DNA of 64,000 bases from Arachis hypogaea (Eukaryota > Streptophyta > Magnoliopsida > Fabales > Fabaceae), in assembly GCF_003086295.3 (NCBI RefSeq), contig NW_027255462.1:1-64000 (forward strand), written 5' to 3'. Shown in pieces: positions 48,495 to 59,610 of the stretch. The translations under genes and the position numbers were made by a program. The notes under the pieces were generated by a model, which searched no databases, had not been told where the DNA came from, and worked only from the letters and a program-made list of their open reading frames with translations. Position 1 is the stretch's first letter; every line of letters begins with the position of its first letter.

Positions 48495-49267
48495 TAACAT
48501 TTTTATATATTTTTCATTCTCATTTATTTATTTTTTTAATTATTTACAAACAAAAAAACTACAAGAAAAGACAAAGTGTAGCCATATGAAAAAAATGAAA
48601 ATACAGTTTTGTATAACTCTAATATAAATAACCTATGTCTTTTTTAAAAATAAATAAATTCAAAATCTATTTATAATATGTTTCCTAAAATATTTTTAAT
48701 ATAACATTTATTAAAATATACTATATAGTATAAATAATCTATCTCTCAGCGCATTGCGCGGGTCTCACTCTAGTTAACATAATCTTACTCGCTTTGACAA
48801 AAGTCCCAAATTTTCTAACCTAATAACTCTAATTTCGGATTTTGCTATACCCACAAGTATAGGAATGACACAATTTAGAGATATAACTAACTATTGAGTC
48901 AAAGAGTTACCTTGAAATCTCAATAATAATTGGAACTCAAAAGTTAAATATTTTCCTCACTCGTTAAGTTGAAACTCCATGATTTAGGGTTGTGATAAAT
49001 GAAATTTGAATGAACAAAATAGAATAGAAAAGGAGAAGGAAATAATATGAAAGAAGTGAGTTTAATGATAGTGTGTGATTGCAAGAAGAAGATATGAGAA
49101 GATGGAAATGATGCGGGAGATGAGAGGGATAAAAAAGGAGAAGGGTGAGGCTTAGAAAGAGAGGGAAAATGAGTAAGGTTTAGGAGCCTTCCTGAAGGAA
49201 ATAAGAGGGATTGATGGGGTCACGTGCTTTTCGTGTGCCCCTCCTCCCTTTTTTTTCAGTTATAACA

Positions 49268-49366
49268 TTCTCTCCTTCTTAAGAAATTCGGTCCCTAAAT
49301 TTCGAACTCATATATTATGATAAGTGTGATAGTTACCTTCAGACTCAAACAGATATGGATATTTGT
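49268..49366 (-). pseudogene. Detached C-terminal end of the Ty3 polyprotein
   Basis: 99 bp between the LTR boundary at 49267 and the solo LTR. On the minus strand it opens with a YPYLFES stretch, the usual tail of this polyprotein class, stops soon after, and runs into the polypurine tract. It belongs to the gene fragment at 52922-54365 and was separated from it by the solo LTR. Confidence 0.75.
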
Positions 49367-49440
49367 TGTAACACCCTAATTAGCCTCAGCCTTACCTCGC
49401 ATTGTAAAACAAAGGTTAATCAGAAATTACGACAGTTCTA

Positions 49441-49445
<5 letters not shown>

Positions 49446-49517
<72 letters not shown>
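49446..49517. repeat. (TA)n microsatellite in solo LTR
   Basis: About 36 TA units near the left end of the LTR, the longest simple repeat of this type in the window. Confidence 0.95.
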
Positions 49518-49521
<4 letters not shown>

Positions 49522-51027
49522 AAATAGTATAATCTAGAAAGCCGATGAAAGATATAGCTCAAAAATAGGATTTCAAATCGCAAAGCGTACTAACGAAGCT
49601 ACTAGCTTAAGGCACAAGAAACAGATAAAGTATAACAAACGATAAGTATATAATATCATATGAAACTAGTCACGACTCGCGGAGTTTAAGCCGGCTAGCC
49701 ATATACAGGTAAATAAAACCATACAGTGAAAACAACTTATACAAGTTTTGTTCTCTCATATACATGCCTCTAAGCAAAACAAAATGCAAAAGGAGAGATG
49801 TATAAACAAAATAAACCAAAAAGACTCCAAAAGAATCCAAGATCCTCCGCTTCTGTCACTATCCAAAGCAACTCACCGAGGTGGGTTGTGACCTGCATCT
49901 AAAAAATACAACAAAAATATGGTATGAGAACCGGAGGTTCTCAGTATGGTAACAGTGCCCAGTGATGTATGATATAAGACCCCGGGATGCCAAAGGCAAT
50001 CTTAAGTTCCATATTCATCACAAGATTTCAAACTTAAGCATTCTAAAACAAATAAGCATAATATACCAACGTTGACTTAAATAAATCAGTTCATCTATCT
50101 TAGGGGATTTCTACTCTAACCAAACACTATTGTCCTACAGCCTTCACCAACCGATGCTCCATGCGATCCCATCGCCACCGCCTTCCGAACCTCCTCAATC
50201 ACAGTAGAAAACACAGGTAATACAATGCAAGTAAAGCACAAATAGAAGCATATAAGGAAAATAATTCAGATAGCAAGTAAGCATGTTATTCAATTAAGCA
50301 AGCCATTATAAGTAAACAAAGCATACAAACAGATAGAAAATGCATATGATGAATGCCTGCCCTACTGGCTGTGGTATCACATTGTCGGTTCAACTGCCAA
50401 CCCGACACATCTCCATGGAGACGTCGCCCTTCGGATTTCTCATATGGGAACCCCGAGATATAGTGCTCAGATCACTGTCCAGGTACCTGCGCCTGCACGC
50501 TCTATAGATCCGAAGAGATGCGAGCGGGATACTCTTGCCTCAGACCTCACATCTCAACATAAGCGGGATTAACCACCGTCCTTACGCCGCCGCCGCTACC
50601 TCGACAGGCGGGATTAACCATCGTCCCTGCCAGGCGCATAGCATCTCATAATCTTAGTAAAAACATTATTTCAGTGGTTTTCAAAAAGCATTTTCAGTAT
50701 ACAGAGATTCATCATCTCAATCCGAGTCCCCGACTTATCTCAACCACAGTTCATTCATAACTCATTTTCCAAATATCAAAAGTTCATCATTCCTCATCTC
50801 ATATATCAAGCATCCTTTACCTAACGTCAAACCATTCTCAGCACGCCAGAAACCTAGGCCTCCATTTTCTAATTTATCATAAAATCATATACTAGAACCC
50901 TTAAGTTATATCCCATGTTCTAACACTCAAAACTAGGCCCAAAAGTCTTAAAATGGTGTTATAGAAGCTTACAACCTTGTTGGGAAGGTAAAATAGTTGA
51001 AAAACAAGTAAAATTTGAGAAACAGGA

Positions 51028-51345
51028 TGTGTGCGGCCGCACAGGGACCCGTGCGTGCGCACGCCTCGAAAATTTTAAAATGTGTGCGTATGCACAGGGG
51101 TGTACGTACGCACAGGTGGCAAAACTTGCAGAATCTGTTCCCTCGCACAACCTGTGCCAGCGCCCCTAACAGACTGGCCTTCCCAACGTGTGCGTCCGCA
51201 CATGTTGAAATTCTTCCTTAGATATGTGCGCGCACAAGCTGTGCTAGCACTGCAAACAGAACGCACTTCCCTGCCTGTGCGTGCGCACAGGTTGTGCATC
51301 CGCACAGGTTGTGCATCCGCACAAGGCTGTGCGTGCGCACATATC
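51028..51345. repeat. Array of CpG-rich palindromic motifs in solo LTR
   Basis: About ten variants of GTGCGTGCGCAC, including GTGTGCGGCCGCACA, GTGTACGTACGCACA, TGTGCGTGCGCACA and a directly repeated GGTTGTGCATCCGCACA. Spacing is irregular, about 15-45 bp. The corresponding array at 1000-1275 has fewer units, so unit number varies between copies. Confidence 0.8.
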
Positions 51346-52921
51346 AAAAATCATAAAATTCTGCAACTTTGCAGAATTTCAGATTTTTAACACCAACTTT
51401 GAATTATCATAACTTCCTCTACAAAATTCCAATTTTTACAAACTTTATATCGATTTAAGGGATTTTCAAAGATCTTTAATTCTAAATAAATTTCAATCAG
51501 TTTCGAAAACCGAGGCAAAAGTTATGATAGAACAAAGTTTACCAAAAACCCAATTTTATCAAACTTCACAATTTTCACAATTTCTTACCATACCCATACC
51601 AAATCATACCAAATCATTCAAAAACTTCATCTTTCATCAAAATTAACCTGTTGTGCCCTAATACACCAACATTACCATATTTCTCTTCACATTTCATCAT
51701 CTTCAACATCAACACCAATATATCACACTTTTACAACCATAATGCTAAATCATCCAATTCAACATCACTTATATCATTGTTATTCCTTTTCAAGTTACAC
51801 AAGCAATCATCATTATCCTATTACCGTCATTCATCATACTCAAACCCAACAATCATTAATTCATCATAAATCACCACATATCATTATTTAACAACTCAAC
51901 AACCATTTAAATTCAAACCTATCATATGAGTCACTAGCCTAAGTGTCCATGAATATTATATACTACATAGAGAAAACCAAAATCATACCTTGGCCGATCC
52001 CTTATATGCACCAAATCTCCAAATTAGCACAAACAAGCTTCCAACCACAATCCAAGTTTTCAATTCCACTCCAATAAGCACAAGTAAGTTCCAATAGCTC
52101 CCAAAGCCACAATAATCAAACTATATACATATAAATCATCTCAAATCAACCTAGGGCTCCAATTAAACATAAATTCACAAGGCTTTAATGGCTCTTACTT
52201 CTTCCAACAGATTTAGATGTCAAAATCCAAGGCTAAGCAAAGATTAGAACAAACCTAAACATCTAAAATCACAAAAACTCACTTAATCACAAATCCTAAG
52301 AACCAAAATTTTGGAGAGAAGAATAGAAAAGATTTCGTGGTTACCTCTCCAGTTTCTTATATGGTCTTTGTAGAGCACTTCACGAAGAACGCGTAGCTGC
52401 AAACGGTGCGGCGATCGGAGCTCTGTAGCTCAAGATATGAGCTAGAGAAGAAGAGGGTGAATAGTGTTTCTTCCTCCCCCTTCTCCCCCTTTCTATTTCT
52501 GGTGTGTTTAAGTGTTTGGTTGTGTTGTGATGCTGATTGGTTCATTAATTAAGCCTTTTATATGTTGAGCTTTGGCCCAACTTGGACCTGGTCTAACCCG
52601 TTAGCGTTTTTAGCTCGTTTGGCCCAACTTCGGGCCAAACCTTTAAAATTAACGCCCAATTTTTCATTTCTAATGATTTTCTAAGGTTTTTGACGATTTT
52701 TCACTTTTCTCATGCGGTATTGGGCAGACTTGAACCGGATCAACTGTCGGTTCGCGATTAAAACAGTTTTTTGCAGAAGGCACATTTTCTGACTCAGAAA
52801 GACCCACTGAGTCCAAAAATCACCTTTAAATCCTCAAATTCTCTCTCTAACTTTTCAAAATCTAATTTGGGCAATTAATCACTTAATTAACCGGTTGATT
52901 AGTTGTGGTTCTTACATTTGT

Positions 52922-54365
52922 TGTGCATGACATCCTCCACTTCCCAAGTTGCTTCTTCTACCGAATGATTTTTCCAATCAACTTTCACAGATGCCATCTC
53001 TTTAGAACGTAGTTTTTTTACTTGGCGATCAACTATAGTCACTAGTTCCTCTTCAACTGCACAACTTAGAACGTGAAACACTTGATGGATCATGCACAAC
53101 TTAGGTGGCAGTACCAAGTGATAAGCAACTGCACCTATTATATCCAATATCTCAAATGGACCAATGTAACGAGGACTAAGCTTGCCTCTTTTTCTAAACC
53201 TCATCACTCCTTTCATAGGTGACACTCTAAGGAATACTTGATCACCCACTGAAAACTCTAATTTACGCCTTCTGTTATCCACATTAGCCTTCTGACTACT
53301 CTGAACTACTAATAAGCATTTTCTTATTAAGCGAACCTTCTCAACTGCATCTTGTACGAAATTCGGTCCCAAAAGCTTAACCTCACGAACCTCAAACCAC
53401 CAAATAGGTGACCTACATCTTCTCCCATAAAGAGTCTCAAATAGTGCCATTTGAATACTGGTTTGATAACTATTATTATAAGAGAACTCGATCAAAGGTT
53501 GATAGCTGTCCCAATTTCCACCAAAATTTAGAACACAACACCTTAACATGTCTTCTAATGTTTGGATCGCCCTTCCAATTTGTCCTTCAGTTTGAGGGTG
53601 AAAAACTGTACTAAGATCCAGACGAGTTCCTAATACTCTCTGAAATGATTTTCAAAAATAAGAGGTGAACTGACGTCCGCGATCTGAAATAATGGACACT
53701 AGGATTTGATGTAGTTTAACTATATCATCAACATAAAGTTGAGCATACTGAACTACACTAAAAGTTGTTTTCACCGAAAGAAAGTCGGCTAACTTCGTCA
53801 TTCTATCCACAATTACCCAAATTGAATCAAAACCTTTAAAACTATGAGGTAAACTTGTTACAAAATCCATCGTAATTTTTTCCCACTTCCATTCAGGTAT
53901 CTCAATTCGTTGTAATAACCCAGCAGACTTTTGATGTTCAACCTTAGCCTGTTGGCAAGTTAGGCAATGAAAAACGAAAACTCTTATATCTTTCTTCATG
54001 TCTTTCCACCAAAATAATTGTTTCAAATTTTGATACGTCTTGTTAGAACCTGGATGAACTGTGTACTTAGAATTATGAGCCTCCACTAAAATAACATTCT
54101 TCAAGTCGTGGTTTATCTGGTACACATAAGCGTTCCCACAATGCAAAACATCTTGATTAATAGAAAAGTCTGAGTTCTTCCAATTGCAAACACCTTCCAT
54201 AAATTTTCTTAATTTTAGATCATCATTTTGTGCAACATTGATTTGTTCTATCAAGGAAGATTGGGCTCAGACATGTGTTAAGAAAATTGTTGATTCTCCG
54301 AGGTCAAATTGGATTCTACCAACCTTCAATTGGTGGACTTCGTCAACAATTGGTCTCCTTGCATG
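52922..54365 (-). pseudogene. Ty3 (chromovirus-like) integrase and chromodomain-like C terminus, broken
   Basis: Minus-strand polyprotein fragment. From high to low coordinates: a linker resembling RRPIVDEVHQL; the integrase zinc-binding region (HPGSNKTYQNL, CLTCQQAKVEH); catalytic-core motifs MDFVTSLP and ISDRGRQF; after an in-frame stop near 53652, TEGQIGRAIQTLED; a C-terminal region (GPFEILDIIGAVAYHLVLPP); and a chromodomain-like VKVDWKNHSVEEATWEVEDV. Reverse transcriptase and RNase H are absent because a LINE fragment abuts at about 54365. The 3' end is interrupted by the solo LTR 49367-52916. The stop and truncations make it non-functional. Confidence 0.88.
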
Positions 54366-56061
54366 TGTTAAGAATCCATTATTCCTTTGATTTTTGAAGC
54401 CAGAAAGTCTCTTCCCTGTCTAAAATCCCATTCAACTCTTTGTTCAGATCATATTCCAATTTGTTAAGAAAATTGTTTCTTCCATAGCTGCTGATTCTTT
54501 GAATGCCATCAGTCTATTCAAAATTCTCCTCTTGCTTTTGAAGATGTTGCCAAAGACATTTTTATTCCAATCTTGCAATTCCTTCCTTAGTTTGGTTAGG
54601 GTGTTGTTAAGAATCTCTTCTTTTCCCCATCATCCATGGAGGAAAGGTTCGAAGTTTGGGTGATAAGTCCACATGACTTCAAACCTAAAAGGCCATTCTC
54701 TTTCAGGGTCTAGCTTCTGTTATGAGGATAGGGCAGTGATCTGAGTTGAATCTTGGTAGGACTTTCACAACCATATCCTGAAATTGAACTCTCTAAGTGG
54801 TATTGGCCAAAGCACAATCGAGTCTTTTAAACATTCTATCATACCCTTCCCAAACAGGGCCTCTCCACGTGATACCCCACACAATCGAGATCAATGTGTT
54901 TGCTATTATTTATCCGATTTGCAAACAGTCTACAGGATCTGTTGTTGTTGGGGATGCCTCCTTTATTTTTTGAGATCTCTTTGATTTCATTAAAGACCCC
55001 AGCTAAGAGCCAAGTCTTGGTACTCTTGTCAGCAATCGTTTATAATTTGGGCCACAACTGTCTTCTGTTCTGAGGTTAGGAGCTAGCATACATTGCTGGC
55101 AGTAAAAATTCTTCTCTCATGGGTATCTCAATCGTAACATGAACATATTGTTGATCAGCTTCTACTTTGGTCACTTTGAAATCATTATTATTCCAAAGTA
55201 TCCATATGCCTCCCGCAAAGCCCTGTGCTTCCTGTAAAATGAAACTATTGAAGCCAAGATTTCTAGTCACATTCTTCGCACTATTGCCACTTATTTTAGT
55301 CTCAACAAGAATGACTAAATCTGGTTTGTGTTGGTTGTATAATTCTTTGAAGGTGCGCTTAAAAGCTTTGTTGGCTGCATCCATTACGTTCTAAGGGAAG
55401 ATAACCATTAAAAAGGAAAAAGCGGGGGGGGGGGGGAGGGGAATGAGCTTCTAGAGCTGCATATCAGCAGCTTCTGCTTGTTTCAAAGCACTGAGTTCGG
55501 GGTTTCAAATTCGACATCCCTGATTAGGCTTTTAATATCAATTCAATTGTCAGTCTCCATAAGGTTCTCTTTGTTTTTTCTCGTGTTCTTGGGTCTGGTA
55601 GCTTTTTCTCTTCTCTAACTCTTTGGAAGGATGTTCCCCTCCCATCCTCTTGATGGCTTGAGTTAGGAGTGGGATCGCAACCCAATCCAGTTTTTATTGT
55701 ATTGAACGAACTGAGTGTTATCTGATGTAGTATCCTTGGTGGTGTTGTTTTTGTCTCTTTTGTTTGTGTTCTCTTGTGTGGAATCTTTAGTGTTCGTCTC
55801 CTTGTTTTGAAAGTTGTGTTTATGTGTTCCTGTGTAGGTAGGTTGTATTTGTTTTTGTTTTGCTTTCTTGGTATGTATGGAGGTTTCTTCCATGGGAAAA
55901 AACATTTTCAATTCAAGACCTTTAAGGTCCAGGAAACATTTGGAATTAATAAATATTTTAGTTGCTGGTTCATAAATATTTTTAAATGAGAAGATTGAAA
56001 TTATTGAAAGTTGAGGGTTCGGATTTTGAAGTAATATTACTGCTACTTCAGGTACTACCAT
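54366..56061 (-). pseudogene. LINE ORF2 fragment (endonuclease part), joined to the Ty3 remnant
   Basis: On the minus strand from 55384 downwards: KAFKRTFKELYNQHKPDLVILVETKISG (55370-55285) is the start of a LINE apurinic endonuclease, followed by GFAGGIWILWNN, a degenerate GVFNE in place of GDFNE near 54990, and SDHCPI near 54740. The pre-reverse-transcriptase helix LNKLEYDLNKELNGILDREE then WLQKSKE (about 54470-54380) follows. Stops and frameshifts are frequent. The upstream part 55663-56061 is an Asn/Lys/Thr-rich open stretch that may be the LINE region before the endonuclease. The reverse transcriptase is missing. Confidence 0.75.
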
Positions 56062-56101
56062 GTTTCAGGATTCAATATTATTGTTAACTGCTAAGATCGT
56101 T

Positions 56102-56123
56102 GCTCTTCTTCTTCTTCTTCTTC

Positions 56124-56187
<64 letters not shown>
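56102..56187. repeat. (TTC)n(TTA)n trinucleotide microsatellite
   Basis: A short TTC run passes into about 22 TTA/ATT units. It produces spurious poly-isoleucine reading frames on both strands. Confidence 0.95.
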
Positions 56188-56765
56188 CACCATCCACACT
56201 TTTTCAGAAAACAATTCCTGTTGCCAACATGAGGTGCTAACGGCGGAGGAAGCCAGCTTCGGTGCGCGGAAACTGGACAGACAGAATGCTTCAAAAGATG
56301 ACAACGACAAAAGTTCAGGAATTCCCTCGGCGCAGGGATGGCAAGGATTCGGACGTAGTGCCATCTGAATATCTTATGCGTCTATTAAATGCGGCGTTCT
56401 TGGGCCCGGGAAGGAGATGCAGCGGCGCAGCGCTGGCAGGCAGAGTTCTTGGGCCTGGGAAGGAGATGCATGAAGACCCTCCCCTTTACCTTGAGTGAAG
56501 ATCCTCCCTGCGACGTTGAAGGAGAAGGAAGTTTTGTTAGAAGTCTGAGAAAGGAACTATGTGACTGGGTATGGGTGGGTTCCGGGTTGGGCGGGTTTGT
56601 GGATCGGGTTCTGCTAGTCATGTTAAGAAAAAAAATTCTCATTTTCTTTGACAACCTGGACCGGTTTGCAATTTAGAGTTTTAGACAAACCGAGAGGCTT
56701 AACTTAGCAGAATCCTGCAACTCAAGCTTTTGGTTGAGCGGCTAAATATGTTAACTCATATATAA
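56188..56765. other. Unassigned GC-richer region left of the copia element
   Basis: 56230-56600 is noticeably GC-richer than its surroundings and contains a 26-bp imperfect direct repeat (GTTCTTGGGCCYGGGAAGGA at 56396 and 56443). I cannot identify a protein in any frame or assign it to an element; it may be the 5' end of the LINE or a captured host fragment. Confidence 0.35.
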
Positions 56766-57021
56766 TGTTATAAAATAACTAAATAGATAAATAAAGAAGG
56801 AGTAACAAATATAAAATAAAGAAATATAAAGAGGGAGAAAGAAGTATTGTAACATAAAGAGAGAGAGAATTATTTATTGCTTTTGTGTGTGTGTATTGCC
56901 TGAGCCTCTTATTTATAGGCATACAAAAGGTAACATTTTCAACATTCATTAAATTCAAAACATTCATTAAATTCAATCTCTCTTGAGAATGGACATTCAC
57001 CTATTCAATTTTATCACAACA
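56766..57021 (-). repeat. Copia 3' LTR
   Basis: 256 bp, TGTT...AACA ends. A TATTTATAGGC box lies on the plus strand near 56909, at the same place as in the partner LTR. It differs from the 5' LTR by substitutions and a duplicated AACATTCATTAAATTCAA unit. Confidence 0.9.
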
Positions 57022-57231
57022 CTCTTCCTTGGATGTTCATTTAGGATTATTGTCTCGTTAAAACCTTACTAAAGAAAAATCCAATGAGAAAAAAAACCTT
57101 AGTGAAGGAAAAAGAGTACAATATCCTTTAGTGATGGGGATTGCCTTATTAAAAACCTTGTCAAGAAAAACCCAATGGGAAAAAAAACTTGACCAAGGAA
57201 AAAAGAGTACAGTCTCCCTCTCTTGTCGACA

Positions 57232-59420
57232 TTATTTTATATCTCGAAATCGGCACATCCCAATCTGATTTACCAATCTTTCAAAATAAGATTTTGGGAG
57301 TGACTTTGTGAATAAATCTGTCAGATTATCACTTGAGCGGATTTGTTGGACATCAATTGTCCCTTGATTTTGAAGATCATGAGTGAAGAAAAATTTGAGA
57401 GAAATATGCTTTGTTCTATCACCTTTGATGTATCCACCCTTAAGTTGAGCAATACATGTTGTATTATCTTCAAACAGGACAGTTGGAGCTATCTTATGAT
57501 CAATCAATCCACATGATGACAAAATATATTGAATCAGACTCCTCAGCCAAAAACACTCGCGACTAGCTTCATGAATCGCCAGTATTTCAGCATGATTAGA
57601 GGAGGTTGCTGCTATCGTCTGTTTCGTGGACCTCAATAATATAGCTGTACCATCATATGTGAACAGGTACCCTGTTTGAGATCTCCCTTTATGTGGATCA
57701 GACAAGTATCCGGCATCTGCATAGCCAACTAGTTGTGACTTGGATCCATAGGGATAAAACAATCCCATATCAACCATTCCATGAAGATATCGAAAGATTT
57801 GTTTGATTCCACTCCAATGTCTTCTGGTTGGAGAGGAACTATATCTTGCTAGTAAATTCACAGCAAATGATATACCAGGTCGTGTATTATTAGCAATATA
57901 CATTAGCGCTCCAATAGCACTAAGATATGATACTTCAGGACCAAGGATATCTTCATTCTCTTCTTTAGGACGGAATTGATCATTTTCCACATCCAAAGAT
58001 CTTACGATCATTGGGGTACTTAATGGATGTGACTTATCCATATAAAATCTTTTCAGGATCTTATCTGTGTATGTTGTTTGATGAATAAAGATCCCATTTT
58101 CTGTATGCTCGATCTGCAGGCTGAGACAAAATTTAGTCCTTCCAAGATCTTTCATCTCAAACTCTTCTTTTAAAGTTTTTATAATTGTTGGAATCTCTTG
58201 AGGAGTTCCAATGATATTTAAATCATCAACGTACACAGCAATTATAATGAACTCAGATGCAGATTTCTTTATGAAAACGCATGGACAAATATCATCATTT
58301 TTAAATCCGTTTTTGGCCAGATACTCAATAAGACGATTATACCACATTCGTCCAGATTGCTTCAGACCATATAAAGATCTTTGCAATTTAACTGAGTGAT
58401 CAGGATAAAACAATCCCATATCAACCATTCCATGAAGATATCGAAAGATTTGTTTGATTCCACTCCAATGTCTTCTGGTTGGAGAGGAACTATATCTTGC
58501 TAGTAAATTCACAGCAAATGATATACCAGGTCGTGTATTATTAGCAATATACATTAGCGCTCCAATAGCACTAAGATATGATACTTCAGGACCAAGGATA
58601 TCTTCATTCTCTTCTTTAGGACGGAATGATCATTTTCCACATCCAAAGATCTTACGATCATTGGGTACTTAATGGATGTGACTTATCCATATAAAATCTT
58701 TTCAGGATCTTATCTGTGTATGTTGTTTGATGAATAAAGATCCCATTTTCTGTATGCTCGATCTGCAGGCTGAGACAAAATTTAGTCCTTCCAAGATCTT
58801 TCATCTCAAACTCTTCTTTTAAAGTTTTTATAATTGTTGGAATCTCTTGAGGAGTTCCAATGATATTTAAATCATCAACGTACACATAACCCTTGCGAAT
58901 ATTCACTGGATGGTTTAGATATCTTTAGTCCTTCAGGGACTTTCATATAGATATCCCGATCTAATGAGCCGTACAAATAGGCTGTTACTACATCCATTAA
59001 ATGCATATGTAGTTTATGATATGCAGATAAACTGACCAAATAACGCAATGTTATCGCATCCACTACAGGGGAATACGTTTCTTCATAATCTATACCGGGC
59101 CTTTGTGAAAAACCTTGTACCACAAGTCGGGCTTTGTAGCGCACAACTTCATTTTTCTCATTTCGTTTTCTCACAAATATCCATCGGTATCCAACAGGTT
59201 TTACATCTTCAGGTGTACAGACTACAGGTTCAAAGACTTCACGTTTTGCAAGTGAGTCTAATTCAGCCTTCATGACTTCTTTCCATTTTGGCCAATCATT
59301 CCTTTGTCGACATTCTTTGACTGATCTTAGCTCAAGATCCTTACTTTCATGCATGATATTTAATGCCACATTATATGCAAATATTTCATTGACAATTATC
59401 TTATTTCGGTCTCATTTCTC
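57232..59420 (-). pseudogene. Copia reverse transcriptase/RNase H with internal segment duplication
   Basis: From 59369 downwards: the reverse-transcriptase start (WPKWKEVMKAEL, PVGYRWIFVRKRNE, YKARLVVQGFSQRPG, TAYLYGSLDRDIYMKVPEG). Then an out-of-place copy of the YVDDLNIIGTPQ-to-HGMVDMGLFYP segment (58886-58403, with two 1-bp deletions), then the missing middle (LQRSLYGLKQSGRMWYNRLI), then a second intact copy of the same segment (58237-57752). The RNase H follows (YADAGYLSDPHKGRSQTGY, EDNTTCIAQLKGG, LFTKSLPKS) and stops at 57232. The 440-codon 3' part is open, but the whole gene cannot be translated through the duplicated region. Confidence 0.9.
57752..58886. repeat. Direct duplication of about 485 bp inside the copia reverse transcriptase
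   Basis: 57752-58237 (486 bp) and 58403-58886 (484 bp) are almost identical; the visible differences are single-base losses near 58627 and 58665. They are separated by 165 bp of unique sequence. The YVDD active-site motif is encoded in both copies. Confidence 0.95.
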
Positions 59421-59610
59421 TTCTGTAAAGACATAATTTATCGAGATCTCGTCATTTTCACAATTTTCAGGTACTTGAACGTCTTCTGGCGTTAAAACTA
59501 TATCAGAATTTTCGACAACTGCAGATGTCTCTACTATGTCTTTTTCAACAGGAATATTATTTACCTCTTTTCTCTTTCGAAGATTTTTATCTTTGGAACC
59601 GACAGGCCTG

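Larger units (their letters stand above)
46149..48773 (+). mobile_element. Non-autonomous Helitron inside the LTR
   Basis: The left end TCTATTCTTAATATATAAAAG is a typical plant Helitron 5' terminus and is preceded by A. The right end has a GC hairpin (GCGCATTGCGC at 48750-48760), then GGGTCTCACTCTAG followed by T, matching the 3' hairpin plus CTRR signature and insertion between A and T. About 2.6 kb, without Rep/helicase coding. 46230-46290 shares the GCCA(C/T)(A/G)TCAGCAAT...CTTGGCAAAA block with the internal repeats at 47524 and 48199. Exon-like pieces near 47010-47130 and 47220-47325 could be captured sequence but I cannot identify them. Confidence 0.7.
44926..49267 (-). mobile_element. 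3' LTR of a Ty3 element (left edge uncertain), interrupted by a Helitron
   Basis: The right boundary is secure: the plus strand ends CAGTTATAACA at 49267 and is followed by TTCTCTCCTTCTTAAG, which on the minus strand is the purine-rich tract preceding a 3' LTR. The piece 49268-49366 is the end of the polyprotein region. The LTR continues leftwards through 48774-49267, is interrupted by 46149-48773, and resumes from 46148 down to about 45000. There GACTCACCAAAATGACTAAG and ACCTGTATCTGAAAAATA resemble the same zone of the other long LTR family (49870-49910). The left end was not found; the given start is only where the flanking MITE ends. Confidence 0.6.
49367..52916 (-). mobile_element. Solo LTR (3.55 kb) inserted in a Ty3 polyprotein
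   Basis: Ends TGTAACACCC (49367) and GGTTCTTACA (52916), with TGTAA...TTACA inverted termini. A perfect 5-bp target duplication TTTGT lies on both sides (49362-49366 and 52917-52921). The sequences outside belong to one interrupted polyprotein of a different element, so only a single LTR is present. The family also occupies 1-2818. It contains a (TA)n tract at 49446-49517 and an array of palindromic CpG-rich motifs at 51028-51345. No ORF is supported within it. Confidence 0.9.

Noticed and set aside
51010..51390. Overlapping Cys/His/Arg-rich open frames on both strands
   Set aside because: Generated by the palindromic motif array; both strands give similar frames because the motif is self-complementary.
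1..52916. The two long LTRs (1-2818 and 49367-52916) as the ends of one giant element
   Set aside because: They are in the same orientation, but the 46 kb between them holds normal host genes, and the right copy has its own 5-bp target duplication as a solo LTR.
56060..56368. Poly-isoleucine proteins on both strands
   Set aside because: Produced by the ATT/TTC microsatellite; no supporting features.
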